Shown here one piece after another: positions 35,421-47,664 of a stretch of 64,000 nucleotides of DNA (positions within the stretch are counted from its first letter, which is position 1; each line of letters starts with the position of its first letter). The notes beneath the pieces are model-generated. The model was not told where the DNA came from, did no database searches, and saw only the letters and a list, made by a program, of their open reading frames with translations. A program made the translations under genes and the position numbers. The DNA is from Gordionus sp. m RMFG-2023 (taxonomy: Eukaryota; Nematomorpha; Gordioida; Chordodea; Parachordodidae), in assembly GCF_954871325.1 (NCBI RefSeq), contig NC_088775.1:50445561-50509560 (forward strand), written 5' to 3'.

Positions 35421-35639
35421 GTTTAAAATAACTCACAAATTATTAAATATTGATAAAATTTCTAAAAAATTGACGTAAAACTGGCTTAGTTGCTGATAGT
35501 TTTTTTAAACTGGCTACTCTACTAGTTAAAGCAAAGCACTAATCGGTTGTTGAATATATTAACAAATGAATAAGAGAAATTATACTGCTCTAGGATATAA
35601 AATTGCAGAGTTTGAGGCATACTCTATTTATAACTTATG

Positions 35640-36320
35640 CTTATAAAAATAATTAAAAATTTATAAAACGCATACTTAATAATATTATATATATATATTA
35701 AAATTTATTATAATATCCCCCTTAAAATATATATTTGTTATTAAGTACTGAATATAACTATTGATAAAATCTTTTATTGCCATTTAAAATATTTTTGTAA
35801 AACGCCTTGTTAATAATATAATTTGTAATTATATACTAAAATTTATTATAATTTCTCCCTTAAGATATATATTTGTATTAAGTATTTTAACTATTGATGA
35901 AATTTTTTAATGTTTTTAAAATAATTAAAAATTTATAAAATGCATACTTAATAATATATTATATATATATTAAAATTTATTATAATATCCTCCTTAAAAT
36001 ATATATTTGTTATTAAGTATTGAATATAACTATTGATAAAATCTTTTATTGCCATTTAAAATATTTTTGTAAAACGCCTTGTTAATAATATAATTTGTAA
36101 TTATATACTAAAATTTATTATAATTTCTCCCTTAAGATATATATTTGTATTAAGTATTTTAACTATTGATGAAATTTTTTAATGCTATTTAAAACAATTA
36201 TTAAATTTGTAAAACACATGTTTAATAATATTATTGTGAATTATATATATTAAAATATATTATATTCTCACCCTTAGATTTATATTTGTATTAAGTATTT
36301 TATAAAACTATTTGTTGTCA
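35640..36320. repeat. AT tandem repeat, period about 271 bp
   Basis: About 2.5 copies of a unit that itself consists of two related halves of about 135 bp. Each half carries AAATTTATTATAAT(A/T)TC(T/C)CCCTTAA and ATATATATTTGTTATTAAGTA-like sequence. No coding content. Confidence 0.75.
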
Positions 36321-36400
36321 TTAATTTTTATTTTTTAGTGGTATTTTAATTTTTAGCGATTATTACTTTTAGCGATTTAGAACGGGAACCGAATCCAATT

Positions 36401-39400
36401 GGTTTATTATTCATGATACGGTTTAAAACAATTTCAACTTTAAGAGAGACAGAAGGCCACAAATCCATATTTTTATTATAGTGAAAAACATTTTAATTAT
36501 GCTTTAATATTATTTACTTATCTTAAATTCCGTTTAAAACAATTTATAAAATACAGAGAAAATATTCAAAATAACGAAATTTGAAAATTTAGGGCAGGGC
36601 TTTAAATAATCAGAGCTAAAAAATGCAGACCGAAGAACACAGGTATATTAATTTACGACATTTATATTATTTATTTTATTACTAATTATGACATTGAAAT
36701 ATGTTAAATTCAATTTTGTCTGTACTGTAAAAAATAGCTAAATATTAATAATAGTATAATTTTTTTTGGCGTTGATAAAGCTATCCTTTCAAAAATAACC
36801 CAGCGGCTGAAATAATATTTTTCTATTAAAATCTTTAGACATTTTTGGAATTGGATAAAAATAAAGTTATTACTAAACTATAATTTACTTCTGGCACCTT
36901 ACTTTAAAAAGATGAAAGGTGCAATAATTTTTTTTCAATTTTTTTAAAGATTTATATAAGTTAATTGATGATACTACGAAATAAGATTTATAAATAGATT
37001 ACATGACTTGTTTATTAACTCATATTTTGTTATATTTTATTACTCTAAAATAATAATTTAATTTTTTTAAAATTCTGGAACCCTAACTGAACTTGGGATC
37101 AAGACTAGTGCCTGAAATCTAACTCGTTATATTAAAATTTATTAATGTTTACAACCCTTAATATTTTTGATTAGTAATTTTTTTAAATCTCACTTTCGCG
37201 TTTCAATTTATATATATTATTTAATTTTATTTATAAAACTCTTCATATATTATTAAAGATCAATTCTCTATATTGCCACAAAAATGAATTTTTCTAACCA
37301 AAAATCTAATAATAATAATATGAGAATACAATTACAATCTGCTAGCTGCTTATAGAGTTTTATATTTTTACTAAAAAATATAAAATAATATAAAAATATA
37401 TATTTGCTATTTTATTTTTTTATTATAATTGAATACATTATTGTAAAATTATATATTTAAATTAATATTGGATGCTAGCCCTTCAAGTACGATATAATAT
37501 CGCGATTTCTGTAATCCGATACTATTTTAGTCTTTCTGAGAGATTCCGGTATTTTTTTCTTGGAGAAGCTTCATCATCACCTCCTTGTAGTTGGATAATT
37601 TTTAACTCAGTTAAACTTTGTTGCTTTTTAAGTCTTTAAAATGATATAAATATTCAATGTATAATCAATTTTCCTTTTTTAATTTAAAAAAACTAAATTA
37701 TTCTAGAATTTTTTTCTTAAATTTTTTACCTGGAAATTTAATATTATACCTGTTATAAATCTCCATATTGTAGGATGATAGGAAGTCAACAATGAATTAA
37801 AACTCCTGTACCATCCCTCCATAGAATTATTTGTATTCGCGTCGCCATTAAGTGTGGAATTATAGCAATTCCATAAGGGAATGGGAAAAATTGGGATTAA
37901 TCTTTCCCTCCTATAAGATTTCCCTATATATGTGTTTTCAAAATAATCAATAATCGGCTGTAAAATAACATCTTCTTGATAAAACGGAGACATTATTAAT
38001 GTCTCAAAAGCCATTGTAACATCTGTTTCTAGCACATAGGCCAAACATAACATCATTTTTAAAAATAAACAAAATTGTGTATTGGTTTTATATTGCATTG
38101 ATATTTCTGGAAACCTTTCTATTTTTCTCCAAAAACTTTGATGAAATAAACATCCTCTTTGTTTCGTTAACGGGAAGACCGATTTGAATGCATTGATTGC
38201 CGATAACTCAAAATCGGTCATTATAAAATCAGGAGAGATTGTTACATATGATCGAATAATTTCAAAAACTCGCTTGTAATCCTCACTCCTTTTACCGATC
38301 ATCAATATGTAAACTAGGGGGGAAACCGTTTTATTTTTTACTCCGTGAAGCCTATAAAGTTGATGAAAAAGAGGAGGTGTACATTTAAAAGTACCATCGG
38401 CGAACCACATCGCACATGAGGAGAGAAATTCAAGATTTCCATCAGTGGAGAATATTAAAAGTCGCTCGTTTATCCTAATTTATAATATAAAATTGATTAA
38501 AAGTTTAATCTAATAATTTTTAATACCAAATTTTGATTTTCTGGATATATATAAAATTTAAACAAATTGTTCAATTTTACCTCATCATCATGAATGATAA
38601 AATTCTCGCCTTTCTCGGTAATAGTATATTCGTAGGGTAAAATTAATTCGGCCAAAGAAGTTGGGCACGGTGGTGGATGATTGTGAGAGCTTCTTGTACG
38701 GTGTATTATCCTTTTAATAAGGCTGGAGTTAGGAATCTTCATTTCGATGGATTCATCTAGATTTGCCGATATCTCCGAGATAATCATACTGGGAGTATCG
38801 ATAGTTGTTTTCGCTTTATGCTTAATTTCGTTAGCAATTTTTTGTGACTCAGTTTGAGCAATATCCGGAATATGATTGTGCTCGAATTTATTTGGAGATT
38901 TTTCATTATTTCGGCTTGTGAGCCTGGCCATACACTTGTGAGTATCTCTCTCTACGCACTATAGTAGTAGGTAGGAGGCACCTTTTTATCAAGCCTGTAA
39001 ACAAAGTTATTATATATCTCTAGATCTAAATCTTTATAACTTTTAATCATAATTATTTAAATGATATATTGAGTAATTTGTTTCTATAAAAAATAAAAAT
39101 ATTTTAATAATATGTAAAATAAAATGACAAAAATTTTCGAATCTTTACTATTCTTAAAAAACAAGCCAGTTGCTGTAATATAAATTCTCAGAACACCCTT
39201 GAATAAAAAAAGGGATAAAATAATCTTAAAAACATTTTGTCTAGGTCAAAAATAATTTTACGCCATTTTTAAATTATTTTTAAATATATTTTGCCTATAA
39301 AAATAAAAAATTTATTTTTTATATCTAATTTTAATTATGATTAATGATAATATAGATATATATATATTTTTAAGTAAAAACAAATTACTAAAATAACTAT

Positions 39401-40040
39401 ATTCACATATATACAAATGAGAGGTTTTCTTAATAATAAAATGACCATATAATAATTATTAAAATGACCACATAAAAATATATAAGTTAAAATAATAATT
39501 ATTCAAATGACCACATAAAAATATATAAGTTAAAATAATAATTATTCAAATGACCACATAAAAATATATAAAAAAATAAATATTCAATTGACCACATAAA
39601 AAATATTTTAAAAAATAAATAAATAAAAAAAGATCAAAAATTTTCCCGTGATTTAGGTAGTTACCCCCAACGCCAAAAAAATTATACTTTTATTAATATT
39701 TAGCTATTTTTTAATGTACTGACAAAATTGAATTTAACATATTTCAATGTCATAATTAGTAATAAAATAAATAATATAAATGTCGTAAATTAATATACCT
39801 GTGTTCTTCGGTCTGCATTTTTTAGCTCTGATTATTTAAAACCCTGCCCTAAATTTTCAAATTTCGTTATTTTGAATATTTTCTCTGTATTTTATAAATT
39901 GTTTTATACGGAATTTAAGATAAGTAAATAATATTAAAGCATAATTAAAATGTTTTTCACTATAATAAAAATATGGATTTGTGGCCTTCTGTCTCTCTTA
40001 AAGTTGAAATTGTTTTAAACCGTATCATGAATAATAAACC
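36401..40040 (-). mobile_element. MULE with 370-bp terminal inverted repeats
   Basis: This is a 3640-bp DNA transposon whose ends are 371- and 370-bp inverted repeats (36401-36771 and 39671-40040). They start GGTTTATTATTCATGATACG and end inward at TTTTTTGGCG, with only a few differences. Long terminal inverted repeats are typical of Mutator-like elements. It sits inside repeat X: the sequence on both sides can be joined to match the uninterrupted copy at about 19640-19700. The immediate flanks share only AATT, not the 8-9 bp normally left by MULEs. Inside are a transposase gene (minus) and, at about 39420-39600, a four-unit tandem repeat of about 50 bp with ATGACCACATAAAAATATAT. Confidence 0.9.
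37703..38940 (-). CDS. MULE transposase of the long-TIR element
   Basis: A Mutator-like transposase in two open stretches on the minus strand. The N-terminal part (38931-38497) starts MARLTSRNNEKSPNKFEHNH and includes SSLIKRIIHRTRSSHNHPPP, typical of the region after a FLYWCH finger. A gap of about 50 nt, probably an intron, follows. The coding sequence resumes at about 38477 with RLLIFSTDGNLEFL and runs on into the 38410-37703 frame. There the first Asp is in FADGTFKCTPPLFHQLY, the second in MTDFELSA, the Cys-x2-His motif in CLFHQSFWRK, and the catalytic Glu in NNSMEGWYRSF. The frame stays open to 37703. All signature residues are present, though the joint across the presumed intron is not perfectly in phase. 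With the well-matched inverted repeats, this is a fairly young copy. Confidence 0.82.
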
Positions 40041-40855
40041 AATTTGCACAGTGAGATTTAGAAATAATTAAATAGACAGAATATGAAATTAAAAAATCTT
40101 CTTTTCCCATTTCAGAAAGTCTCATAATCATTATGTTTAAAAATATTTATTGTAGGCATTCCTTTCCAGGCAGAATAATATGATTTGAAAATAACTTACA
40201 AAATATTAAATTTGAACTTAATTCACATATCATCTCTATTGAAACCACCAAAATATATAATTAAATATATTTTTTATCATTTTAAGATTTATATTTGAAA
40301 CAGGAGTTGGCATTTAAAGCTATAAATTTAATAATTTTGACGATTACAAAAGATTTAATAAGATAGAGGTCTCAATCCAATGTTCCCCTTCATCTAATCT
40401 TATTTAAAAAATTTTAAAAATTATCAACATATTTTTTTAGCACTGGAAAGGGTTAATCATATCAGTAACTAGGGGCTAGTAGAATTAGGTCGAATTAATT
40501 ATATTATGCTTAAAAATATGATATAATAAGTATTCATTGGCTATTATAGCTTTAAATTCTATTTTTTCCCCTTTAACTTTCACCTTTTCTGGTGGTTCAT
40601 AATCAAAAGAATTAGAAAAAAAATTAAAAAATTCATTAAAACTTAAACATTTTTTAAAATAAAATATCACATTTTGAAATTTTTTATAAATTATTTATAT
40701 ACAAATGGTGTATTATTGATAATAACAATTATCCTATAGGAGACTTAATAAACCAATATAACCTACAAGCCTGGGGTTTGGGGCTTGTTGGGGCAAAAAT
40801 TAACGTTTACTAGAATCAATCTTAAAATATAAAATATTTATTAATAGGGTCTTTT
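40041..40855. repeat. Dispersed repeat X, copy 2 (inverted)
   Basis: The inverse of 18705-19690, starting at the right end of the MULE with TTTGCACAGTGAGATTTAGA and ending near ACTAGAATCAATCTTAAAAT. It lacks about 100 bp present in copy 1. It is followed after about 240 bp by the GCGAATGCATTA minisatellite. No gene is called in it. Confidence 0.8.
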
Positions 40856-41089
40856 GTAAAAAACGACTTAATCTAATCGTTAAAAAAATTGAGTATACCA
40901 AATTCCACATATTTTTTAATAAAATACGAATTTCATAAATAACAAGTGACGTGTTTTAGAGGTAAATAATTTTAAAACGCTATAAAAATAGACAATTAAG
41001 CTGGTTCTCTGGTTTTTTGGAACTTAAAAATGGGTTAAATATAATTTTGTCAAATATAAATCACTATTGCATTGTGATAATGTTAGTTG

Positions 41090-41690
41090 TAATGCATTCG
41101 CGATATTGCATTCGCTATGATGCATTCGCGGTAATGCATTCGCTGTAATGTATTCTCTCTAATACATTCGCTATGATACATTCGCCATAATACATTCGCT
41201 GTAATACATTCGCTATAATGTTTTCGCGGTAATGCATTCGTATAATGCATTCGCGCTAATATATTCGCTATAATACATTCGCTATGATGCATTCGCGATA
41301 ATGCATTCGCGGTATTACATTCGCTGTAATGCATTCGCTATAATGTTTTTGAGGTAATGCATTCGCTATAATGCATTCGCGCTAATATATTCGCTGTAAT
41401 ACATTCGCTATAATGCATTCGCGATAATGCATTCGCGGTATTACATTAGCTGTAATGCATTCGCTATAATGTTTTCGCGGTATTGCATTCGCTATAATGC
41501 ATTCGCGCTAATATATTCGCTATAATACATTCGCGGTATTACATTCGCTATAATATTTTCGCGGTAATGCATTCGCTATAATGCATTCGTGCTAATATAT
41601 TCGCTATGATATTTTCGCTATAATGCATTCGTGGTAATGCATTCGCTATAATATCTTTTCGCGGTAATCGACATTCGCGATAATACATTT
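41090..41690. repeat. 14-bp minisatellite, second array (inverse strand)
   Basis: About 42 units of the 14-bp repeat TAATGCATTCGC(N)2, the reverse complement of the array at 16117-16575. Variants (TAATACATTCGC, TAATATATTCGC, TAATGTTTTCGC) recur in the same order several times, for example across 41220-41330, 41335-41450 and 41460-41560. This indicates higher-order duplication of about 110 bp blocks. The open frame at 41083-41334 is a product of the period (14 bp x 3 = 14 codons) and not a gene. Confidence 0.93.
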
Positions 41691-41768
41691 CGTGGTAAAA
41701 GTATTGCGGTATTAACGTGATACGATATTTTATGTATGTTGTTATAGAATTATAAGTAATATTTGCAG

Positions 41769-42652
41769 TGTTCCGGGTTTTATCTGCATATTAGGTCTAA
41801 TGGGACCGTCTGGTCCAACAACACGATCCGATGGTCCGGTCTGGTTCCACCGAAGACCGATTGAAAAAGATAAAAGTATACTATAAATTGCTTTTTAATT
41901 AATTACATTTTCATTAATACATAAAACATGATTATTTATGCTTAACACTTTAATATCTCATTCATCCTTTATATTTTTTATTCTTTTATTTCATTCATTT
42001 GTCAAGTAATTTAATTTATTAGAAATAGAAATTGAAATCATAGAAGATGATAATATTATTGAATCCCACCCTCAACCAAAGAATAACTATTGAGTAGTGC
42101 AAATGAAAAAAATTTATCAAATTCAAATTTGAAAATATTTTAAAGAATTATTTAAATTATTTTAAAGGATAATTCTGGGAAAACATGTAAAATATGTCTC
42201 CAGATATTTCCAATTCTTCAAGCACAAGTAAGTTATGCATATATATCAAATTGAGAGCTCAAAATTTTATATAAATGAATAAAAATTTCATCAAATAAAC
42301 CTACTTATAGTTATGATTAGGACTGGAAACAATAAAAACCCAAGATTAACGATTGTATTGGTATTAGATGGGTAAAAATTGGAATAATATCTGACTTTTT
42401 TTATAAATAATATAATAAAAATGATCTGATGATATAATTAAAATATTGGTAATTTAACACATTATATTTTTAATAAATTTCATGCAGATTAAAACTTTTA
42501 TAACTTAATAAAAAAACATTTTTTAGATGGGACCAGACCGACCGGACTGGACCGAATGTCCCACGGTCTAGTCTCACTTGACTTAATGGTTCATCGGCTC
42601 GGTCTCATTTTAGAAAAAAAGGACTGGACCGTGCGGGACTGGATCGTTGCAA
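41769..42652 (+). mobile_element. Deleted hAT with GGACC/GGTCC subterminal repeats
   Basis: The left tip is AGTGTTCCGGG. The right tip, read inward, is AGTGTTTGCAACGATCC. Both are followed by many GGACC/GGTCC motifs (for example GGACCGTCTGGTCC on the left and CCGGACTGGACCG on the right). Inside, near 42170-42225, a frame reads NSGKTCKICLQIFPILQAQ, a BED-type Cys pair. This marks it as a shortened hAT. It interrupts another hAT exon at its right side. A target duplication could not be confirmed. Confidence 0.6.
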
Positions 42653-42657
42653 ACACT

Positions 42658-42801
42658 AGTTATTAGCATATATTTACAAAAATTGCAACTTACATAATTA
42701 AGTTTTTCTTTGTTTTCATCATATATAAATAAAAACGTTTTCCAGACCGCAGATTTTCCATTGGCATTTACCATATTCATTGCTCTTAATCTTTTCACCA
42801 A
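42658..42801 (-). pseudogene. BED zinc finger exon fragment of a hAT
   Basis: The minus-strand frame reads MVKRLRAMNMVNANGKSAVW, then KTFLFIYDEN and VSCNFCKYMLI. The W-x2-F and C-x2-C pattern is the first half of a BED finger. The frame is cut by the left-hand hAT element (41769-42652), after which the reading is unrelated. No further exons of this gene were recognised. Confidence 0.5.
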
Positions 42802-43142
42802 TTTTTTTTAATTTGGCATCCATTGAAATAATATTTTTAATATGAAAATATGAGGCTGTTTAATTAAATAGATATTAGTAAAATATATTTTATTTAACTT
42901 GATAGAATATGATGAAAGTAAAGTTATAATAATATCGCTAACTATGCAATGTAATGTACTAAAATAAAATCACATAAAATGGTTCGTGGTTGTTATGTAA
43001 ATTATAAAATAATAATTGTAAATGACATGTTATTCTGATTGACATTTTAAGAATAAAATTTAATTAATAAAATATGATATGGTTTTATAATTGGCATTAT
43101 GAATTATAATGATTATTTAGAATATTTATATATTATTTTTTT

Positions 43143-43275
43143 CGGCAGGTCGGGTTGGATTTCGGGTTGGATAACTCTTACAACCCGACCCAAGCCCGAA
43201 ATATATTTTTTTAATGTCCAAACCGACCCGAGCCTGAGACTCGGGTTGAGTCGAAAAGCCCGTGCAGTTCTCTAT
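43143..43275. repeat. CGGGTTGG-rich element fragment
   Basis: A short block with GGTCGGGTTGG, CAACCCGACCC and CCGACCCGAGCC, with terminal GCAGGTCGGG and CCCGTGCAGTTCTCTATTG. It matches in plan the GGCCCG-type MITE at 14355-14708. The ORF across it is not a gene. Confidence 0.5.
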
Positions 43276-43587
43276 TGCCACCTAATATTGTTGTATAAAA
43301 ACATTTTGATTTTTACCTAAAAAACATATTTTATCATAAAAAATTTTTAATATTCGAGGGGTATAAAATATTTATCCCCTTAGATATATACATATTATAC
43401 AATGTAGTGATGTTAAGGTAACTGTAACTAGTTACATTTTGGCTAAAAAATAACTGTTACTAGTTATATTTTAAAAATTGTAACTAGTAACTGTAACTAG
43501 TTATAATTTTTGAAATGTAACTGTCAAAAGTAGCTAGTTACTTTTAAAGTATATTCAAATAATTAATTTTATTTTTAATATGTTGTG

Positions 43588-43842
43588 ATAAATTAATTTT
43601 AAATAAATTAATTTTTTAAATTAAATTTATTTTTTAAATTAAATTTATTTTTTAAATTAAATTTATTATTTAAATTAAATTTATTTTTTAAATTAAATTT
43701 ATTTTTTAAATTAAATTTATTTTTTAAATTAAATTTATTTTTTAAAATTAAATTTATTTTTTAAATTAAATTTATTTTTTAAATTAAATTTATTTTTTAA
43801 ATTAAATTTATTTTTTAAATTAAATTTATTTTTTAAATATTC
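43588..43842. repeat. 18-bp AT minisatellite
   Basis: About 14 nearly perfect units of TTTTTTAAATTAAATTTA. It lies just inside the left end of the 43405-48270 hAT. Uniformity of the units suggests recent expansion. Confidence 0.9.
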
Positions 43843-44029
43843 GGCTTTTTTTTATTTTAAAAAAAAATATTATAAAATAAATTATATAATTTACAGAGGA
43901 TTAAAAAATATATATTAAAATGGATACTATAAAAAAAATATATATATATTTTAAAAAAAAAGGTGGATATATATCATCCAAGAGAAGAGTGAATGCTTAA
44001 AAAATAGGTAAAATCCTTCATTGGGGTCC

Positions 44030-44785
44030 CCTGAGATCTGTCTCATTTTTTTTCCTATGATTTTGATGAAATTGAGGGCCTCGTTTCCAAACATGCCTAG
44101 GGTATTGGTAACGATAGGAATGAACAAAGTGTTGGCGAGGCCAGCGTATTTATTTTTTTAAGGATTTCTGCCTTTTCGATAGCAGAAAATGAGATGTTAG
44201 ACTTGGCTGCAAAATCAACGCAAGTGTAATCCCATGTTAGCGGAAGACCATTAGACCAGGGTATGAGAGAAATACCATCCGGGCGTATGGCGTATTCACT
44301 TGAAAGACCCACTGGTTCAAGGGTAGATGGGATATTAACTTTTTTGAGGGCGGCTAGTAAAATGTTATTGATAGATTTATGACGAGGTTGTCGTCCACGG
44401 GAGAACTTCCCAGTGCAAGGGATGGTAAGCCTTCGATTCAATGGGCTGACCACAATCGATGCAGATTGAGGGAACTACGACATTACAGCCGAGGCGGAGG
44501 GCTATAGATATACGTAGCTGTTCGCCAGTCATGAGGAGGCCGATATTGGCGCTGGGGATGACTTCCAACCATTCGTAGCCAGAGTTTGCATTTAGTACCA
44601 AATTATTGGGATTTTCCTCAAAGGGCCTGTTCGAAATAAGATATTCAACGGAACGGGCGATCAGAGGAGCATCCCAGTCTTTTTGGGTACTGGAAACGGG
44701 ACGGCTAAGGGTGGGAGAGCAGTTGTTGTCCCAAAAGGTGAGGGCCTGTGAGAGGTCAGTATCTGAAGGAGTAGATCCATTTGAG
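44030..44785 (-). mobile_element. Retroelement ORF tail (GLRLG / RPDG family), copy 2
   Basis: On the minus strand this reads, from about 44785 down, ALTFWDNNCSPTLSRPV and WDAPLIARSVEYLISN. Then come YEWLEVIPSANIGLLMTGEQ, LRISIALRLGCNVV and a Cys pair. Further on are RGRQPRHKSINNILLAALKK, TLEPVGL, RPDGISLIPW and LTWDYTCVD. It is the same family as 7560-8275 and likewise lacks a reverse transcriptase. It abuts directly on the hAT gene at 44786-45920 in the same orientation, so one open frame runs across the joint. This is a broken fossil fused to the hAT remnant by insertion. Confidence 0.65.
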
Positions 44786-45920
44786 TACTATCCATTTGCA
44801 AACTAAACCGTTTGTTACCAACCTCCTTTTTTATTAAATTCCTGATTTGATCAAGAACAGCATCAATAACTTTGTTGACAGTTGTTTTTGACAACAAGGT
44901 TATGAGAGAACCTCTTCCCTTCGATTTTGATTTGTTACTCAGTTTTAGCGTATCTTTTCTAAGTTTGCTTTTTAAAATAGCCTTCTCTAAATGATCTCTA
45001 AGTATTTGATCATTCTTTGATATAATACGGATCATTTCCAGGAAATTGCCATGATTTAAATTTTCATTATCAAAGAGGTTAAGTGTTTCGGTAGCATTTG
45101 ATCCTCTGTATGGTAAGTTTTGTTTACCTAAAAACTTAATTATCTCAAATATTTGTTTTATTATGTAGATATTGTTATGAATTTGTCGATTTTTTTCATT
45201 TAATATTTTAACGCTAATTGAATTATTAAATGACTGGTTTTTTGAAGCTCTGAGGTAGGCCTCGACAGCACTAATATGCACTTTTGAATTTTCATGTATT
45301 TTAATAACTGAGTGCATGTGACGAAAATTTGTAGAGCCTGTTGTGAAAGTGTTTTCACATACTGCAAATGCCAGGCAGATTGAGCAGTACACAGCTTGGG
45401 CTTTATTGCATATAATTTTTATGGTAATCCATTTTCTAGGTATTTTTTCACTCATTACCATTCGATAATATAATTTATCATATTTGATGTTTATTGGTTG
45501 TATAGGATGTTGCATTAAAAATCTAAGTTTTTGAGGTATAGTGGTTGTTAATTGCAACTTAAAATTTTCATGTGTATGCATATCCAATTCTGATAATCCA
45601 CTTTGAGAAATATCTGAAGGCATTATTGATGTAGTTGGTTCTGACAAGTGTGAGGATAGTGGCAATGATTGAACTGATGCAATAATACATGAAGATGTTG
45701 CAGATAAGGTAGTTGTTTCAGGTAGTGGTGAATGGGAGGCAGTTGTTGATATCTCTAAAAAAATAGTTTATTTACATGAAGTAATAGTAACTTGGTATTG
45801 ATTTATCAAAAAAAGATAATTTAAGTTGTTTTGGATCAGCATCAGCTGCTTTGAGACCAGCAGCATTTTTTTTTATTAATTTTTCAGCTCCACCTTTAAA
45901 TTTCCTTTTGGCATTTCTAT
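44786..45920 (-). pseudogene. N-terminal half of a ZMYM1-type hAT transposase
   Basis: A minus-strand gene with two exons. The first (about 45920-45831) encodes KRKFKGGAEKLIKKNAAGLK ending in LKLSFF, a typical start for this family. After a short intron, the second exon (about 45757-44786) reads through a Ser/Thr-rich stretch. It then encodes the TTF-like finger region: RKWITIKIICNKAQAVYCSI, CLAFAV and HENSKVH. The family motif LGKQNLPYRGSNAT follows, then GNFLEMIRIISKNDQILRDH, and finally NKRFSLQMDSTQMD, where the catalytic domain should start. There it joins the retroelement tail and the rest of the hAT is missing. The length kept is long and without stops, so the truncation is not very old. 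The catalytic core is absent, so this copy is inactive. Confidence 0.8.
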
Positions 45921-45934
45921 GCATATATGAAAAT

Positions 45935-46230
45935 ATATCAATTCAACTAAAATAAAATTTTTATAATTTTTTTTAAAGAATTGTATTTTAATATAAAGCA
46001 TAAAGTAATCTGTTATGTTACCGGCCAGTAATAAAAAACATTACTATCTTTGGGTTATGAAATATAAATAAGTTTTTTAAAAATATATCAATTCACCTAA
46101 AATAAAATTTATTATAATTTTTTTTAAAGAATTGTATTTTAATATAAAGCATAAAGTAATCTGTTATGTTACCAGCCAGTAATAATAATAAAAAAACATT
46201 ACTATCTTTGGGTTATGAAATATAAATAAG
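45935..46230. repeat. Tandem duplication of about 135 bp
   Basis: Two copies of a unit with TTGTATTTTAATATAAAGCA, TAAAGTAATCTGTTATGTTA and CATTACTATCTTTGGGTTAT. The second has a few extra ATA steps. It lies upstream of the ZMYM1-type hAT gene. Confidence 0.8.
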
Positions 46231-46364
46231 TTTTTACTTTTGACTATTTACATACATCTCAATTTACGTGTAAAAATAGTATATAAAGTTGATTCTTTTC
46301 TTATATTATGTTTGTTTGCTAATGATCAGTAAATTGTTGTAATACAAATATTAGGCGCACAAAA

Positions 46365-47310
46365 GTTTCCTCTACAATAAATTAATGTATAAAAATATAA
46401 TATAATAAATTAATGAAAACTTAGCTTTCACTCTACTCAGGCCCAAGCTCAAAAGTATCAATGAATTAAGAACAAGATAGTTTCCTATATTACAATAAAT
46501 TAATGTATAAAAATATAATATAAATTAATGAAAACTTAGCTTTCACTCTACTCAAGCCCAGCTCAAAAGGATCAATGAATTAAGAACAAGAAATACAATC
46601 AATCACAATAGTTTCCTATATACAATAAATTAATGTATAAAAATTAATATAATAAATTAATGAAAACTTAGCTTTCACTCTACTCAAGCCCAAGCTCAAA
46701 AGGATCAATGAATTAAGAACAAGAAATATAATCAATCACAATAGTTTCCTATATGCAAAAAATTAATGTATAAAAATATAATATAAATTAATGAAAACCT
46801 AGCTTTCACTCTACTCAAGCCCAAGCTCAAAAGGATCAATGAATTAAGAACAAGAATATAATCAATCACAATAGTTTCCTATATACAATAAATTAATGTA
46901 TAAAAATTAATATAATAAATTAATGAAAACTTAGCTTTCACTCTACTCAAGCCCATGCTCAAAAGGATCAATGAATTAAGAACAAGATAGTTTCCTATAT
47001 ACAATAAATTAATGTATAAAAATATAATATAAATTAATGAAAACTTTTTAACTCTACTTAAGCCCAAGCTCAAAAGGATCAATGAAATACAATCAATCAC
47101 AATAGTTTCCTATATACAATAAATTAATGTAAAAAAATTAAATAAATAAATGAAAACTTAGCTTTCACTCTACTCAAGCCCAAGCTCAAAAGGATCAATG
47201 AATTAAGAAGAAGAAATACAATCAATCACTATAGTTTCCTATATACAATAAATTAATGTATAAAAATTATATAATAAATTAATCAAAACTTAGCTTTCAC
47301 TCTACTCAAA
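46365..47310. repeat. Tandem array, unit about 110-130 bp
   Basis: About eight copies of a unit with TAGTTTCCTATATACAATAA, ATTAATGTATAAAAAT, GAAAACTTAGCTTTCACTCT and ACTCAAGCCCAAGCTCAAAA. Unit length varies because the piece with GAAATACAATCAATCACAA is present in some copies and absent in others. The short minus-strand ORF inside it only reflects the repetition. Confidence 0.9.
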
Positions 47311-47524
47311 CTCAAACATAAGCGTTTTCACTTCCTTTGAAAAAAAAACGAAAAGCACCTGGTAAATGATATATAGCGTCAAGCGACGTAATTGATATTA
47401 TATGCATTCAAATATAGTAAACGACATGATAATTCTTCTCAGGGAATGTTATATTCAAATAATAGATATCATTAAAAATAAATAAATGATAAGAGAAAAT
47501 AATGTGAACAAAATAATTTTTTTT

Positions 47525-47641
47525 TTCCTACCGGCCTCTTTTTTGATATTTTCCTCTCATCGGCCTCAAAATCGACATTTTCTCGCGGCCTGCTGGGCAA
47601 AATGCCCACTGGGTCTTATGGCCAGTCCGCCCCTGAATCAT
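47525..47641. mobile_element. GC-richer element end (CAGGGGCGGACTGG)
   Basis: This ends in the inverse of CAGGGGCGGACTGGCCATAA, a tip typical of hAT-like elements in other animals. Ahead of it are CGGCCT/AGGCCG repeats. The opposite end was not found. The ORF across it is not a gene. Confidence 0.45.
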
Positions 47642-47664
47642 GCTCAAAACCAACATCACTTGAT

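Noticed and set aside
41083-41334. Open frame with a repeating peptide (HYSECITAN-like) in the minisatellite
   Set aside because: A 14-bp repeat gives a 14-codon period in every frame, and open frames arise by chance. No start context or other coding sign was seen.
44606-44806. Plus-strand ORF over the hAT/retroelement joint
   Set aside because: The minus strand codes here (family motifs). The plus frame has no features.
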